NCBI GenBank assembly: GCA_964526835.1
Contig: CAZGMK010000001.1
Span: 154,796-218,795 of the forward strand
Source of the DNA: DAOSXA01 sp964526835
Lineage (GTDB): Bacteria; Zixibacteria; MSB-5A5; GN15; FEB-12
DNA length: 64,000 nucleotides
Reading direction: 5' to 3'
The notes beneath the pieces are model-generated. The model saw only the letters and a program-made list of their open reading frames with translations, was not told the origin of the DNA and did not search any database. Below, in pieces: positions 42,867-52,493 of the stretch (its first letter is position 1; each line of letters starts with the position of its first letter). A program made the translations under genes and the position numbers.

Positions 42867-43440
42867 TTACCCGGTTGTCCAAGAACAAGTACTTCTCCCC
42901 CGTCTGGCCGGTGGCGATCAGCCGTCCGTCTGGGTCTGATGAGAATTCCAGGCGCCGTCCGGCTTTGCATACATACCCGATTTGTCGAGCTGGGTTGCCG
43001 AACCAGAGGGCGAAATCCGGTATGTCCCTGGTGACAACCGCGCCCGCCCCGACAAAGGCGTACCGCCCAATCGTTCGTCCCGCTACGATGGTCGCATTTG
43101 CTCCGATAGTGGCGCCTTGCCTGATGAGTGTCCGGGCGGGTTCTCCCAAAGGCGCCTTGCTTCGCGGGTAGACATCGTTGGTAAAGACCGCGTGAGGGCC
43201 GATGAAGACGTCGTCCTCGATGGTAATGCCGTCCCAAAGGGACACACCATTCTTGATGGTGACGCGGTCTCCGATGCGCACATCGTTCTCGACAAAGCAA
43301 TGATCACCGAGGTTGCAGTCCGAACCTATGGTCGCCCCCGCCAACACATTGCAGAAGGCCCAGATGCGGGTTCCCTTGCCGATCTTGTCGGAGGCGACCA
43401 GGGCCGTGTCGTGTTTTCGGTAGTCAGGTGCGCTCATCAT
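42850..43440 (-). CDS. Left-handed beta-helix sugar acetyltransferase (WlbB/WbpD-like)
   Basis: A 196-residue hexapeptide-repeat transferase. Repeats such as GATIGSDCNLGDHCFVENDVRIGDRVTIKNGVSL (in parts) and GATIGANATIVAGRTIGRYAFVGAGAVV fold as a left-handed beta helix, and FGNPARQIGYVC is the usual end of this subgroup. Next to a Gfo/Idh/MocA oxidoreductase it resembles the UDP-sugar 3-N-acetyltransferase of acetamido-uronate synthesis. It begins directly after the oxidoreductase stop (start 43440 or 43437). Confidence 0.9.
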   Translation of the reverse strand: MMSAPDYRKHDTALVASDKIGKGTRIWAFCNVLAGATIGSDCNLGDHCFVENDVRIGDRVTIKNGVSLWDGITIEDDVFIGPHAVFTNDVYPRSKAPLGEPARTLIRQGATIGANATIVAGRTIGRYAFVGAGAVVTRDIPDFALWFGNPARQIGYVCKAGRRLEFSSDPDGRLIATGQTGEKYLFLDNRVIEFRE

Positions 43441-44457
43441 TCACCTCAACTCGATGACTCGCCCGCCCCTTCTCATAGACTCATTGGCGGCCTGCAAGAC
43501 CCGGACTACCCGGAGACCGGCGTGGCCATCGGTCAGGGGCGGGCGTCCTTCATTGACAGCCGAGTAGAACTCCTCGACCACGCTTCTCAGCGCCTCGGTC
43601 AAATCGATCTTTGGCGCCAGCATATCACCGGTGCGGTATTGAATCAGAATGTCGTAGATTTCGTCCTTGCTCTCGACCATCTCGACACCGCGGTCGTAGA
43701 TCTTCACTTTTTCCGACGGCTCGGTGTCGTCATAGATGATCATCTTGCGGGACCCGGAGATCAGAGTCTTCCGAACCTTCACGGGGGCCAGCCAATTGAC
43801 ATGTATATGCCCCAGCAAATTGCCCGGATGCCAGGCCGAAAGATAGGCGATATTCTCAATTTCTCGGTCGAAATGGGCGACTCCGGTGGCCGCAACAGCT
43901 TCCGGCGGGCTGGGCAGCAGAAAGTCCATGATCGATACGTCGTGCGGCGCCAGATCCCAGATGACGTTGACGTCGTGCTGAAAGAGCCCCAAATTAACCC
44001 TGACTGAGTCGAAGTAGTAAATGTCGCCAAGCCGGCCCGAATCGATGAAGTCCTTGATTACCCGGACAGCGCCGGTGTACAGGAATGTGTGATCGACCAT
44101 GATGCGCAGATTCTTCTGCTCGGCCCGGTTAATCAAGTCCTCCGCTTGCGCCGTGGTCGCGGTGAAGGGCTTTTCGACGAACAGGTGCTTGCCTTCGCCA
44201 AGGGCCTTCATGCCGATTTCGTGATGGGTTGAAACCGGGGTCGCCAGGACAACGCAGTCGACCTCAGGGGACTTGACAATCTTGTCGAAATACCGGGTCG
44301 CCAATCTAATCGCCGGATACTGACGGCTTACCCGCGTCAGCCGTCTCGGATTGACATCACACACAGCGGACACCTCTACTTCGTCCATCGCATGGAAGTT
44401 GCGAATCAGGTTCGGCCCCCAGTATCCACAGCCGATTATGCCGACGCGTAAGCTCAT
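43441..44457 (-). CDS. Gfo/Idh/MocA-family sugar oxidoreductase (WlbA-like)
   Basis: A 338-residue NAD(P)-dependent dehydrogenase. The Rossmann motif is VGIIGCGYWGPNLIRNF, followed by VVLATPVSTHH, the catalytic EKPF (Lys) in HLFVEKPFTAT and the C-terminal WDLAPHDVSIMDFLL with the conserved His. These are features of UDP-N-acetylglucosaminuronate-type 3-dehydrogenases. ATG 44457; the open frame runs much further upstream to 45129, but that part is an antisense-phase shadow of the glycosyltransferase gene and has no family similarity. Confidence 0.9.
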   Translation of the reverse strand: MSLRVGIIGCGYWGPNLIRNFHAMDEVEVSAVCDVNPRRLTRVSRQYPAIRLATRYFDKIVKSPEVDCVVLATPVSTHHEIGMKALGEGKHLFVEKPFTATTAQAEDLINRAEQKNLRIMVDHTFLYTGAVRVIKDFIDSGRLGDIYYFDSVRVNLGLFQHDVNVIWDLAPHDVSIMDFLLPSPPEAVAATGVAHFDREIENIAYLSAWHPGNLLGHIHVNWLAPVKVRKTLISGSRKMIIYDDTEPSEKVKIYDRGVEMVESKDEIYDILIQYRTGDMLAPKIDLTEALRSVVEEFYSAVNEGRPPLTDGHAGLRVVRVLQAANESMRRGGRVIELR

Positions 44458-44468
44458 ATCCGCCAACC

Positions 44469-46676
44469 TCAATAGAACAACATGCGACCACTTCTGCTGA
44501 AGTGGACGATGAACATATTGAATCGACCCGGCTGCGGCCCGGGCGCCCCGGAAAGGTCCCGGCGGCCGGACTCGATATCGGTTTCTTGTCTCCCAATATA
44601 ATAGCAAATCGCCGAGTCGGACTGGATTTCTACCCTTTGGCGGATTCGCGGATCGCCGCGATGAACGAAGCGCTCCACAGACGTGAACCGTGGTGAGGGC
44701 ACCCATACCGACTCGTCCCAGGCCGCCTCGTACTGACCGAATGTGCTGATGATCCCCACTTGACCGGGGTCCCGGGACACTTGCAGGTCCAGGTACCCCA
44801 GACGCCTGATCCGGATACGGATGGAGTCGGCGTTGAGGGGCACAACCGCATATTGTCGATAGGCGCTGATGTCGATGTCCAGCAGGTTGGCATAGTCCTC
44901 GTAGACGTTCTTCGGATAGAAGAACCGCCGGAGCACCCGATCGCCCAACTTGAAGCTGCCGGAGTCGGCTCCAGCCTTTATCGTGAAGCTGGGGTTTCCA
45001 CTGACTGCCTTGACGTCGAACAGGGCCGCGACAACATCGCCCGGCTCTATGGCGCGCAAATCGGTCATGTAGATGCGGGCGCCCGCGACACGATCCGGGC
45101 TGTCCAGCCGGGTTTCGAACTCGGCCCACCCATCCCGAGAGAGTGCGGGCGTCCAGATCGCGACAGATATCACTAGCGCTGCGACGAGCGCTGCCGTGAC
45201 CCGTTTCGCCCGGGTCTTCAGCACTGCCTCAGTCAGGCCGTAAACAGCGACGAGGATCAGCAGCGATCTAATGGTGAGGGCCAGCACCACCCTGGAGGGC
45301 GCCGGCGGGAGATCCAGACGCGCCCAAAGCGAATAGTCCACCCACCAGGCGATCAGCAGCAAGACCAGGCTCAGCAGGATGCTTCGCCTGCGCTCAGACA
45401 CATTTGATGAGATGGCCCGGGAGATCCCTGCCGCAAGATATCCTGCGCCCAGGATCAGCATGGGCATGACCGCAAAGTTGTAGCGACTAACCGAGTGAAA
45501 GACCAGGTGGACTCCGGTATAGTACAACACTATCAGCCATGGCCAGGCTGCAATCGAAGGGTATCGCAGAAGTAATCCCAGCAGCCCGATCAGGCCAAGG
45601 GCCACAATGGCCTGGTGAATCATCGTGTCAATATTGGGTTGCCACACGAGACGACGTTGGAAGTCATTGCCGGGCTTGGAATAGAATCGTTCAAACTTCT
45701 TGGCGAACAGCAACAGGTATTGATCGAAGTCGGCGAAGAAGGAGTCATAGACCGGCCGGTTTTCGAACCCCGGCTCCACTTCGTCTCGGTCGTATCCTTC
45801 GAATTCAGTGGCGGAGGACTGGCGCAGATTGATCGCCGCATAGTCGGGATCACGCAGGCCGAGTCGGCCGTACTCGCTCCAGACCACACTCATCCATGCC
45901 ACCAGTATCACCAGGACCGGCAGCAGAGTAAAGACAAGCGGTTTGAGAAGCAGCTTGTTCGGCTGCTTAGTCCGCGCATAGATGAACCATCCGACCAGCA
46001 AAGGGATGAAGAGCAGAGTGGCGGTGGCCTTGTGGAGAACCAGCAATCCAGCTAGGAAACCAGCAATAACATAGACACGCCAGGCACGAGTCTCCACCGC
46101 CCGTATCAGCAAGTGGAGGGCGGCCAGGGTGAGCGTCATAGTCGACGTCTCGATCAGAATCTGACTGCTGGACTGAATGAACGGAAAGTAGATCGCGTAC
46201 AGACCTCCCGCTATCAGGGCCCCTACCCGTCCCACGAAGCGCCGGCCGATCATCGCCAGAAGGAGCACCGACAGCAAGTCCATCGCTACCTGGATTACCC
46301 TCATCACCGTGAAATCGGCGGCAGGTGAGATGACGAAGACGGCAGCCAGGACAGCCGGATAGAGCGGACCACTCACGAAGACTTCCTGCCTGGCCGCCGA
46401 CAGCCGGAACGGCGAATAATGGAGCCATTCAATTTGCTCGCCCTGGATGTACTTCTCGGTGTAGTGCAGAAAGGCGTACCTGTCCTGGCGGGGATCGTCA
46501 GGATACGGCCGAGCAGAGGTATCAAAGTGGGATATGATTCCTATGGCGGCGGCGCTGTAGCGCCGTGCATCCCACATCACGGGCAACACCTGTTCGGTCA
46601 AGAGGAAGGCTACGCGCAGAGTCGCAGCGACCAGGAGAATGGCCCAGACCGTCCGCTTGAAGGTTCGATCAGTCAT
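44469..46676 (-). CDS. GT39/ArnT-like multi-pass glycosyltransferase
   Basis: A 735-residue integral membrane protein with about 11-13 helices in its first two thirds. The first periplasmic loop has VMWDARRYSAAAIGI, with the Asp typical of GT-C enzymes, and later RYNFAVMPMLILGAG. These transferases use polyprenyl-phosphate sugars. The last 200 residues (from about 540) form a soluble beta-rich periplasmic domain (DVVAALFDVKAVSGNPSFTIKAG). ATG 46676 is preferred to a TTG at 46697; it overlaps the flippase-like gene by 8 bp. Confidence 0.82.
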   Translation of the reverse strand: MTDRTFKRTVWAILLVAATLRVAFLLTEQVLPVMWDARRYSAAAIGIISHFDTSARPYPDDPRQDRYAFLHYTEKYIQGEQIEWLHYSPFRLSAARQEVFVSGPLYPAVLAAVFVISPAADFTVMRVIQVAMDLLSVLLLAMIGRRFVGRVGALIAGGLYAIYFPFIQSSSQILIETSTMTLTLAALHLLIRAVETRAWRVYVIAGFLAGLLVLHKATATLLFIPLLVGWFIYARTKQPNKLLLKPLVFTLLPVLVILVAWMSVVWSEYGRLGLRDPDYAAINLRQSSATEFEGYDRDEVEPGFENRPVYDSFFADFDQYLLLFAKKFERFYSKPGNDFQRRLVWQPNIDTMIHQAIVALGLIGLLGLLLRYPSIAAWPWLIVLYYTGVHLVFHSVSRYNFAVMPMLILGAGYLAAGISRAISSNVSERRRSILLSLVLLLIAWWVDYSLWARLDLPPAPSRVVLALTIRSLLILVAVYGLTEAVLKTRAKRVTAALVAALVISVAIWTPALSRDGWAEFETRLDSPDRVAGARIYMTDLRAIEPGDVVAALFDVKAVSGNPSFTIKAGADSGSFKLGDRVLRRFFYPKNVYEDYANLLDIDISAYRQYAVVPLNADSIRIRIRRLGYLDLQVSRDPGQVGIISTFGQYEAAWDESVWVPSPRFTSVERFVHRGDPRIRQRVEIQSDSAICYYIGRQETDIESGRRDLSGAPGPQPGRFNMFIVHFSRSGRMLFY

Positions 46677-47733
46677 CGGGATCGGCCGGGTCGGCAATCG
46701 CCTGCTCGGCCCCTTCCTCGGCCTCTTCTTCCAGCTTCTTCAGAGACAGATGCTCTTTCTTCAGGTAATAGAATCCCATAAGCGTAATTATGATGTACTG
46801 AGCGGCGTGCATTACCAGGGCGCATGACAACGCTGTCTCTTTATCCACGCCATAGGCCTTGAGCGACCAGACCACGGCCAGGTGATAGATGCCGAGATAC
46901 CCGGGCGATGACGGGATAAGAATGGCAACTGACACCACTACCAGCACAACGAACGAAGCATCAATCGGCAAGGACAATCCGAAAGCCCAGAAGACAAAGA
47001 TATTGGAGATGCCCATTGCCAACCATATGAGCAAGGTCTGCAGACCGACCAGAGCCACCGCGCGGCCATCGTTAAGAAACTCCAGGCCGCGATGGAACTT
47101 CAGAACGACTTTCTCAACCGCAGCCTTGCCGGCATCCGGGAGAAAGAACAGGTACCTGGACAATAGATGGCCGACCTGGTCGGGGCGCCGCGCCAGCACA
47201 ACCATGAAAGCGATACCTGAAAGAGCGACGGCGACCGCGAGCATAAGCGCTTTCTGCAGGTGCCGGGCAATATCGCTCTCTTCCTTCAGTGTTACGTCGG
47301 ATACCATTATCACGGCCCCGAAGATTATGAGCAGCACCACAAGGTCAAAGATCATGCGCTCGACGAATATGGTGGCCAGGGAAGCGGACTTCGTGATGCG
47401 TTTGTCCTGATGGGACAACGAGTATGCACGCACAAATTCGCCCAACCGCAGAGGCAGGACGTTGTTCGCCATGAAACCGACGCAGGTCGAAGCCAGCAGC
47501 TTGGGAAACGGAACGATCTTGATCGGTTCGAGCATGAAGCGCCAGCGGTAGGCTCGTTGATACATCGAACCGATAATCAAGGCGATGTTTGGTACCAGCC
47601 ACCAGTAATTGGCATGGCCGAGAGCATCAGTCAGTCCACGAAAATCGACGCCACGAAACAACAGCCAGATCAGCGCTGCCGAAAACAGCAGTCCAAGTAT
47701 AAGATAAAGACGTTTCTTGGCGCTTCCGGTCAT
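46669..47733 (-). CDS. LPG synthase-TM/UPF0104-type membrane protein (flippase-like)
   Basis: A 354-residue membrane protein with about eight helices and the family blocks WWLVPNIALIIGSMYQRAYRWRFML, NNVLPLRLGEFVRAYSL, SLATIFVERMIFDLVVLL and PSSPGYLGIYHLAV. This AglD/YbhN/MprF-flippase-like family is often found with glycan or lipid-glycan genes. The C-terminal tail is acidic (KLEEEAEEGAEQ). Start overlaps the GT4 stop by 4 bp. Confidence 0.88.
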   Translation of the reverse strand: MTGSAKKRLYLILGLLFSAALIWLLFRGVDFRGLTDALGHANYWWLVPNIALIIGSMYQRAYRWRFMLEPIKIVPFPKLLASTCVGFMANNVLPLRLGEFVRAYSLSHQDKRITKSASLATIFVERMIFDLVVLLIIFGAVIMVSDVTLKEESDIARHLQKALMLAVAVALSGIAFMVVLARRPDQVGHLLSRYLFFLPDAGKAAVEKVVLKFHRGLEFLNDGRAVALVGLQTLLIWLAMGISNIFVFWAFGLSLPIDASFVVLVVVSVAILIPSSPGYLGIYHLAVVWSLKAYGVDKETALSCALVMHAAQYIIITLMGFYYLKKEHLSLKKLEEEAEEGAEQAIADPADPDD

Positions 47734-48845
47734 GGCTGCGTTTCCACAATGTCCTTGGCCAACCGCTCAAACTCGCGTGCGGCATTGTCCCAATTGAACT
47801 TGTCCGCCCAGTCCAGGGCGTTCTTCTCGAGTTGCTTCCTCAGGGGCTCGTCACTCAGCACCATGACTAACTTATCGGCCAGTTGCCCGATATCTCCGTA
47901 GTTATACAGGTAGCCACTGTAGGCATCCCGAACCGAGTCCCTCAGACCCGGCGCGTTCGCCGCAATCACTGTCGTGCCGACGGCGTTGGCCTCGATATTG
48001 GTGAGCCCCCAGCCTTCCTTGAGCGAGGGCAGAACCGCCACATGGGCTCGACGCATCCGTTCAACCTTCTCTTCCGGCGAAACGAAGCCGGGAAACTCGA
48101 CATAGTCGGCGACGCCCAGTGTACGGGCCAGTTGCCGGAGCGGCGCCAGGTAATCGCCCGCGCCGACCACCATCAGGCGGGCATCCGGCAGTGTCTTCCT
48201 TACCAGGGCGAAGGCGGAGATCAGGTGATGGATTGATTTGTACTTCTTGATGCGCCCCAGATACAACACGGTAGGCTGGTCATACTTGGCCACCGACGGA
48301 TCGTGCGAGTAGGTGGAGCGATCAATTCCGCAGTGGATCACCGAGATGTCGTCCCTGGGAATCCCTCTGGCCGCAAGGTCGTCGGCGGTCGATTCCGAAA
48401 TGACATTGAAGGGTCTGCCTCGATACACGCTGACCAGGGGACGTTCGAAAAGGTAAATGTAAGTTCCCAGAATCCAATTGATTTCATGAAAGACAGTAGT
48501 CGCAAAGAGATGCGGGACGACTACCAGAGTCTTCATCTTCAGGTACAGCGGGGTGTAGAACGGTATCTTGTTGATGTCCTCGATGAGCAGGTCAAACGGA
48601 GTTCGCCTTACCAGTTTCCTAAGGTGCTTGGGGGCAACCAGGTTGAAGTTATAGCGAGTCCCGCGACGAATGATATCCACTCCCTCGATGGTCTCCTCTG
48701 CTCTGCAATCAGGATACCCGGAGCACAATAGGGTAACCTCGTGGCCATACCTGACCAGCCGGCGCAGCAACTCCTCCAGATGGACCTCGGCCCCGCCCGC
48801 ATAGGGGTTGCTGAGATCGTTCCAGTTGAGGGCCAGAATCTTCAT
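47730..48845 (-). CDS. Family 4 glycosyltransferase
   Basis: A 371-residue GT-B enzyme. N-terminal PYAGGAEVHLEELLRRLVRYGHEVTLLC, the hinge VLYLGRIKKYKSIHHLI, VVGAGDYLAPL, and the donor-site E-x7-E in PSLKEGWGLTNIEANAVGTTVIA. Acts in the cytoplasm on a nucleotide sugar. ATG 48845 is 26 bp after the DUF2723 gene stop. Within this cluster it likely adds a sugar to a lipid-linked glycan. Confidence 0.92.
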   Translation of the reverse strand: MKILALNWNDLSNPYAGGAEVHLEELLRRLVRYGHEVTLLCSGYPDCRAEETIEGVDIIRRGTRYNFNLVAPKHLRKLVRRTPFDLLIEDINKIPFYTPLYLKMKTLVVVPHLFATTVFHEINWILGTYIYLFERPLVSVYRGRPFNVISESTADDLAARGIPRDDISVIHCGIDRSTYSHDPSVAKYDQPTVLYLGRIKKYKSIHHLISAFALVRKTLPDARLMVVGAGDYLAPLRQLARTLGVADYVEFPGFVSPEEKVERMRRAHVAVLPSLKEGWGLTNIEANAVGTTVIAANAPGLRDSVRDAYSGYLYNYGDIGQLADKLVMVLSDEPLRKQLEKNALDWADKFNWDNAAREFERLAKDIVETQP

Positions 48846-48871
48846 ATTGCGGGCGCGTCGGGCGGATGGTC

Positions 48872-51800
48872 CTACGGAGTGTTGCCGCGCTCGAGCTCAC
48901 CCAGCATGGTTCTGGCGCGGCGGTCATTCGGGTTGTGCTGCAGCCACTGGCGTAGGTGAGCCTCCATCTTCTCGTAGTCCTTCGACTCGAAATATATCTG
49001 CAGGAGGTTCTCATACGCTGCTCGATACCTGGGGTTCTCCTGCAGGACCCCCTTAAGGAGCGGTTCGGCGCGTTTGTCCTCACCCCTCTGCCGCCAGGCA
49101 ACCGCCAGATGGGTCTGAATACCGAGGCGATCGCCGCTCTGAGCGCGCCGCGCAAGGCTGTCGAGCGACGTCACCTTGCCCTGCTCGGCGAACAGCGAAC
49201 CCAGGAAATTGACAGCGTCATCGCTGTGAGGAATCAATCGAGAAGCGCGGGCCGCCAGGAACTCAGCGCGCTCGTAGTCGCCCGCCCTGGCCAGGGAATC
49301 AGCAGCCACGAGGAATCCGTTGGCCCAGTTGTTGGTCAAGCGAAGAGCGGTCTCATCCTTGTAAACGTCGGGATCGGCGACTCCGCGCGCCTGGAACTCG
49401 CCTTCGGGACCGAAGAACCGAAACGCCTCTTCGACATCGACATGACCAGCCACTGGCTCTTCAGCGACACGCCAATCCATGGCGCTCAGGATAATGCGTC
49501 CATCAAGTGGACGTCCGAGATAACGCCGCACGCCGCCGCCAGTCGTGACCGAAAAGGCGATCGGGATGGAATCCAGGTGGAGGTATATCAACCTGTCAAT
49601 CACCATATCGCGGTACTGGAACACCTCTCCGTATGGTATCGGCCCCATTCGCAGTAGGCTGTCAAGAACCGGTTCCGGCTCGGCCAGATAACTGTAGATG
49701 CGTGACGATAACTGCTGACCCCGAGCTTCCAGGGTCTGCCGGTCGGGCAAACGATAGGCTCGCAGCTCATCAATATGCTCCTCGCTCCAACCGAGGTTGA
49801 GGCCCATGATGGACTGGATCTGCTTGATGTACCACTTTGTATTGGCTAATGAGAGATTGATTACCGTGACATCCCGACGAACCCCGTGAACCTCCTGCAA
49901 ACACCATAGCGGGAATGTATCGTTGTCGCCATTGGTGAAAAGAACAGAGTTTTCGTCGGCGCTCTGCAGCAGGTTCCAGGCGTAGTCGTAGGCGATGTAA
50001 TTGTCGGACTGATCGCACTCGTGATAGTTCCGAACCAGAGTCACCACGGGCAAGAGGAATATGATTGGCAGGATGTACCTCACCATCGACTGCATTTGCT
50101 TTCGTGAAGCCAGACCATCCAGGACAAAACGCGCCGCAATGGCCAGCCCGAGCCCAATCGCCATTCCGAAAAAGATGAACCCGGGAGTAAAGAAGTAATC
50201 ACGATCTCTCACCTCGATGCGATCCGATGCCACCCCGGGCGCATCGCGAGTCCCGTCGGCGAAATTCATATACAGGATCAGGCCGACGGTTCCGATGAGC
50301 AAGAGCAACAACAAGGACAGACCCATGCGCGGCTTCCGTCGCACCATCTCCCAGATGCCGAACAACCCGAGCAGGAACAACAGGACAAAGCTCGGGCCGC
50401 GCAGACCATACTGCTGATTAAAGAAGCCCCAGAAGCCCATGCGTGGATAGTCGCCGAACTGGTTGCTCCAGTCGGCGCGGCGAATGAACATCCGCTCGAT
50501 CATGGACATCTCGCCGTATTGCTTGCGCTCGAGAAAGTGGATAGTTGCTTCGAGGCTGGCGGACGGGTTGTTCTCGTTGATGACCGGCTGTTGGGCCGAG
50601 CGAATGGGGATGAAGCCGTGGACAGAGAATCCCAGCGCCGAAACAAGGAGAATCAGAAGCGCCTCGCGCCAGCGCGGCAGTTTGAATACGAGTCCCATTA
50701 CCAGAACAGCGACCAGGGCCGCGGCCAGCCCATAGACGTACTCATAAACGCCCAGCATAATCAAACTGACGGAGCCAACCGCCACAAGGATCGGCCAGTG
50801 AATCTCGCGCCATCGCGCCGCCACCAAACCCGCTGCAGCAAGTGAGGTCATGACGAGAAACGTCGAATAACCCTTGGGCAGCGCCAGAGTGATAATCATA
50901 AACACTCCGACGCCAATGAAGGCGGCAACCGCCGCGTACTGCCGTCGAGCCTCCCTGACCGTGCGCTTGTTCATGGCCCGATACAGGCACAAGAATCCGA
51001 AGGCGAGCATCACCAACGCTGCCGCCCACCCAATGATGGTAGTAACTGCCGGCCGGGCCCCCTGTCCAAAAGCCAAGCCGCGAATCAGGAACACGACATC
51101 TGCAACCATTGGGGCCAGAGCCAGAAGCATGCCGCCCGCGCTCCACAGGTACAGGCGCGGTATCTGTTCGAACGAGAAGATATAGAACAGGTAGGCGATA
51201 AACACTATTGCTATCGGCAAGTAGTAAGGGACTTCTCCCGGCAGCGACGAGAAAGCGAAAATGAACCACAACTCCGCAATGAAGAACATCGCCACCAGGT
51301 ACCAGGTCCAGGAGGAGCTACCTCGCTTGATCACGAAGAACAGCGCCAGCACCGGGAAGACAAGAAAGACCGTCATGTGTACGCCGATCCCGAGGAAAGC
51401 CAGGAAGACAACCAGAAGCATGACTCGCTGGCCCGCCGGCGTATCGGCCTGGTCATGGTAAATCAGCGTCAGCCACAGCATGCCGAGGCTGAGCATCATG
51501 GCCATACCGTAGACTTCTGTTTCCATGGAGTTGTTCCAGTTGGTCAAGCTCCAGGCTACAAAGAACGCGCCCGCAACCCCGCCGGCCATAACCAGAAAGC
51601 GGGAGTAGCCTCGATCGGACCCTTCAAACCAGACGTTCAGCATCCTGACTATTATCAGGTAGGCAAACATGGCGGTGAAAGCGGAACAAATGGCGGACAG
51701 CAGGTTGGTCCTGACAGCGATGTCCTCCGACAGTGGAAGCAGAGTGAACAGCCGCCCAAACAGAATATACAGCGGTGTTCCGGGTGGATGCGGAATACCA

Positions 51801-51952
51801 AGGACATAACTACAGGCTATAAACTCACCGCAATCCCAGAATGAAACGGTAGCCGCTCTGGTCAGGGCGTAGACCACCATCGCCGTCAGCAGTACTCCGG
51901 CGGCAACCAGTGCGTTTGTTCTGTCAATCCTGCCGAGCCAACCCTGACTCAT
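48872..51952 (-). CDS. DUF2723-type membrane protein with TPR tail
   Basis: A 1026-residue protein. The N-terminal block TRAATVSFWDCGEFIACSYVLGIPHPPGTPLYILFGRLFTLLP (residues 31-74, quoted in two pieces: SFWDCGEFIA and HPPGTPLY) is diagnostic for DUF2723, related to TMEM260-type protein O-mannosyltransferases of GT-C fold. About 14-16 helices reach to residue 640, followed by a soluble domain (ENSVLFTNGDNDTFPLW) and TPR-like repeats (residues 870-1020). Typical for Bacteroidetes and other FCB bacteria, where it may glycosylate secreted proteins. First gene of the glycan cluster. Confidence 0.93.
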   Translation of the reverse strand: MSQGWLGRIDRTNALVAAGVLLTAMVVYALTRAATVSFWDCGEFIACSYVLGIPHPPGTPLYILFGRLFTLLPLSEDIAVRTNLLSAICSAFTAMFAYLIIVRMLNVWFEGSDRGYSRFLVMAGGVAGAFFVAWSLTNWNNSMETEVYGMAMMLSLGMLWLTLIYHDQADTPAGQRVMLLVVFLAFLGIGVHMTVFLVFPVLALFFVIKRGSSSWTWYLVAMFFIAELWFIFAFSSLPGEVPYYLPIAIVFIAYLFYIFSFEQIPRLYLWSAGGMLLALAPMVADVVFLIRGLAFGQGARPAVTTIIGWAAALVMLAFGFLCLYRAMNKRTVREARRQYAAVAAFIGVGVFMIITLALPKGYSTFLVMTSLAAAGLVAARWREIHWPILVAVGSVSLIMLGVYEYVYGLAAALVAVLVMGLVFKLPRWREALLILLVSALGFSVHGFIPIRSAQQPVINENNPSASLEATIHFLERKQYGEMSMIERMFIRRADWSNQFGDYPRMGFWGFFNQQYGLRGPSFVLLFLLGLFGIWEMVRRKPRMGLSLLLLLLIGTVGLILYMNFADGTRDAPGVASDRIEVRDRDYFFTPGFIFFGMAIGLGLAIAARFVLDGLASRKQMQSMVRYILPIIFLLPVVTLVRNYHECDQSDNYIAYDYAWNLLQSADENSVLFTNGDNDTFPLWCLQEVHGVRRDVTVINLSLANTKWYIKQIQSIMGLNLGWSEEHIDELRAYRLPDRQTLEARGQQLSSRIYSYLAEPEPVLDSLLRMGPIPYGEVFQYRDMVIDRLIYLHLDSIPIAFSVTTGGGVRRYLGRPLDGRIILSAMDWRVAEEPVAGHVDVEEAFRFFGPEGEFQARGVADPDVYKDETALRLTNNWANGFLVAADSLARAGDYERAEFLAARASRLIPHSDDAVNFLGSLFAEQGKVTSLDSLARRAQSGDRLGIQTHLAVAWRQRGEDKRAEPLLKGVLQENPRYRAAYENLLQIYFESKDYEKMEAHLRQWLQHNPNDRRARTMLGELERGNTP

Positions 51953-52074
51953 TCGCGGTTCCTTTGCGATAAGCCAACACCTGCCGTCGTCTTAGAACGC
52001 ATGAAATGCCGGAATATAGCTTCCCCTCGCCGCCTGTAAAGCTTGTTTTGGGAGGATTCCGACAGAAGGACGAT

Positions 52075-52491
52075 TCATCCTTCAGCCCTGGCGTTCACGA
52101 ACGAATCCAGAATGCCGTTGACAAAGGAGGACGACTGTGGCGTGGAGTACTTCTTGGCCAGTTCAATGGCCTCGTTCATAGCAACCTTGACCGGCACATC
52201 AACCATGAACTTAAGCTCGACCAGGGCCAGGCGCAGAATGTTCCGGTCGATGGTGGCGATTCTCTCCAGCCGCCAGTTGCGCGCCAGAGATGTGATGGTC
52301 TCATCGGCCCAGTCCAGGTGCTGCCTGGTAAGCGCATAGAGCTGCTGGGCGTACTTGATGGCCGAGCGCGGTGGATGGTCCTCCACATCGACAATATGCT
52401 CGAAGTTCTCGCCCGGCTCTATGCCGGCGCTGACATATGCATATAAGGCGTGCAGGACCAGTTCGCGGGCCCGGGTACGAGCCGACCCCAT
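52075..52491 (-). CDS. nusB: Transcription antitermination factor NusB
   Basis: A 138-residue all-helical RNA-binding protein: TRARELVLHALYAY, RNWRLERIATIDRNILRLALVEL, VPVKVAMNEAIELAKKYSTPQSSSFVNGILD, all hallmark blocks. With NusE (S10) it binds boxA of rRNA leaders. ATG 52491 overlaps the ribH stop by 4 bp... the open frame runs back to 52551 inside ribH without family similarity. ribH-nusB linkage is common in bacteria. Confidence 0.95.
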   Translation of the reverse strand: MGSARTRARELVLHALYAYVSAGIEPGENFEHIVDVEDHPPRSAIKYAQQLYALTRQHLDWADETITSLARNWRLERIATIDRNILRLALVELKFMVDVPVKVAMNEAIELAKKYSTPQSSSFVNGILDSFVNARAEG

Positions 52492-52493
52492 CG

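Noticed and set aside
42982..44007. Rightward 341-codon frame across the acetyltransferase and oxidoreductase genes
   Set aside because: Shadow of two well-supported leftward genes.
44458..45129. N-terminal extension of the Gfo/Idh/MocA frame
   Set aside because: The extension lies in another frame of the GT39-like gene and is not similar to the family; the Rossmann motif begins right after ATG 44457.
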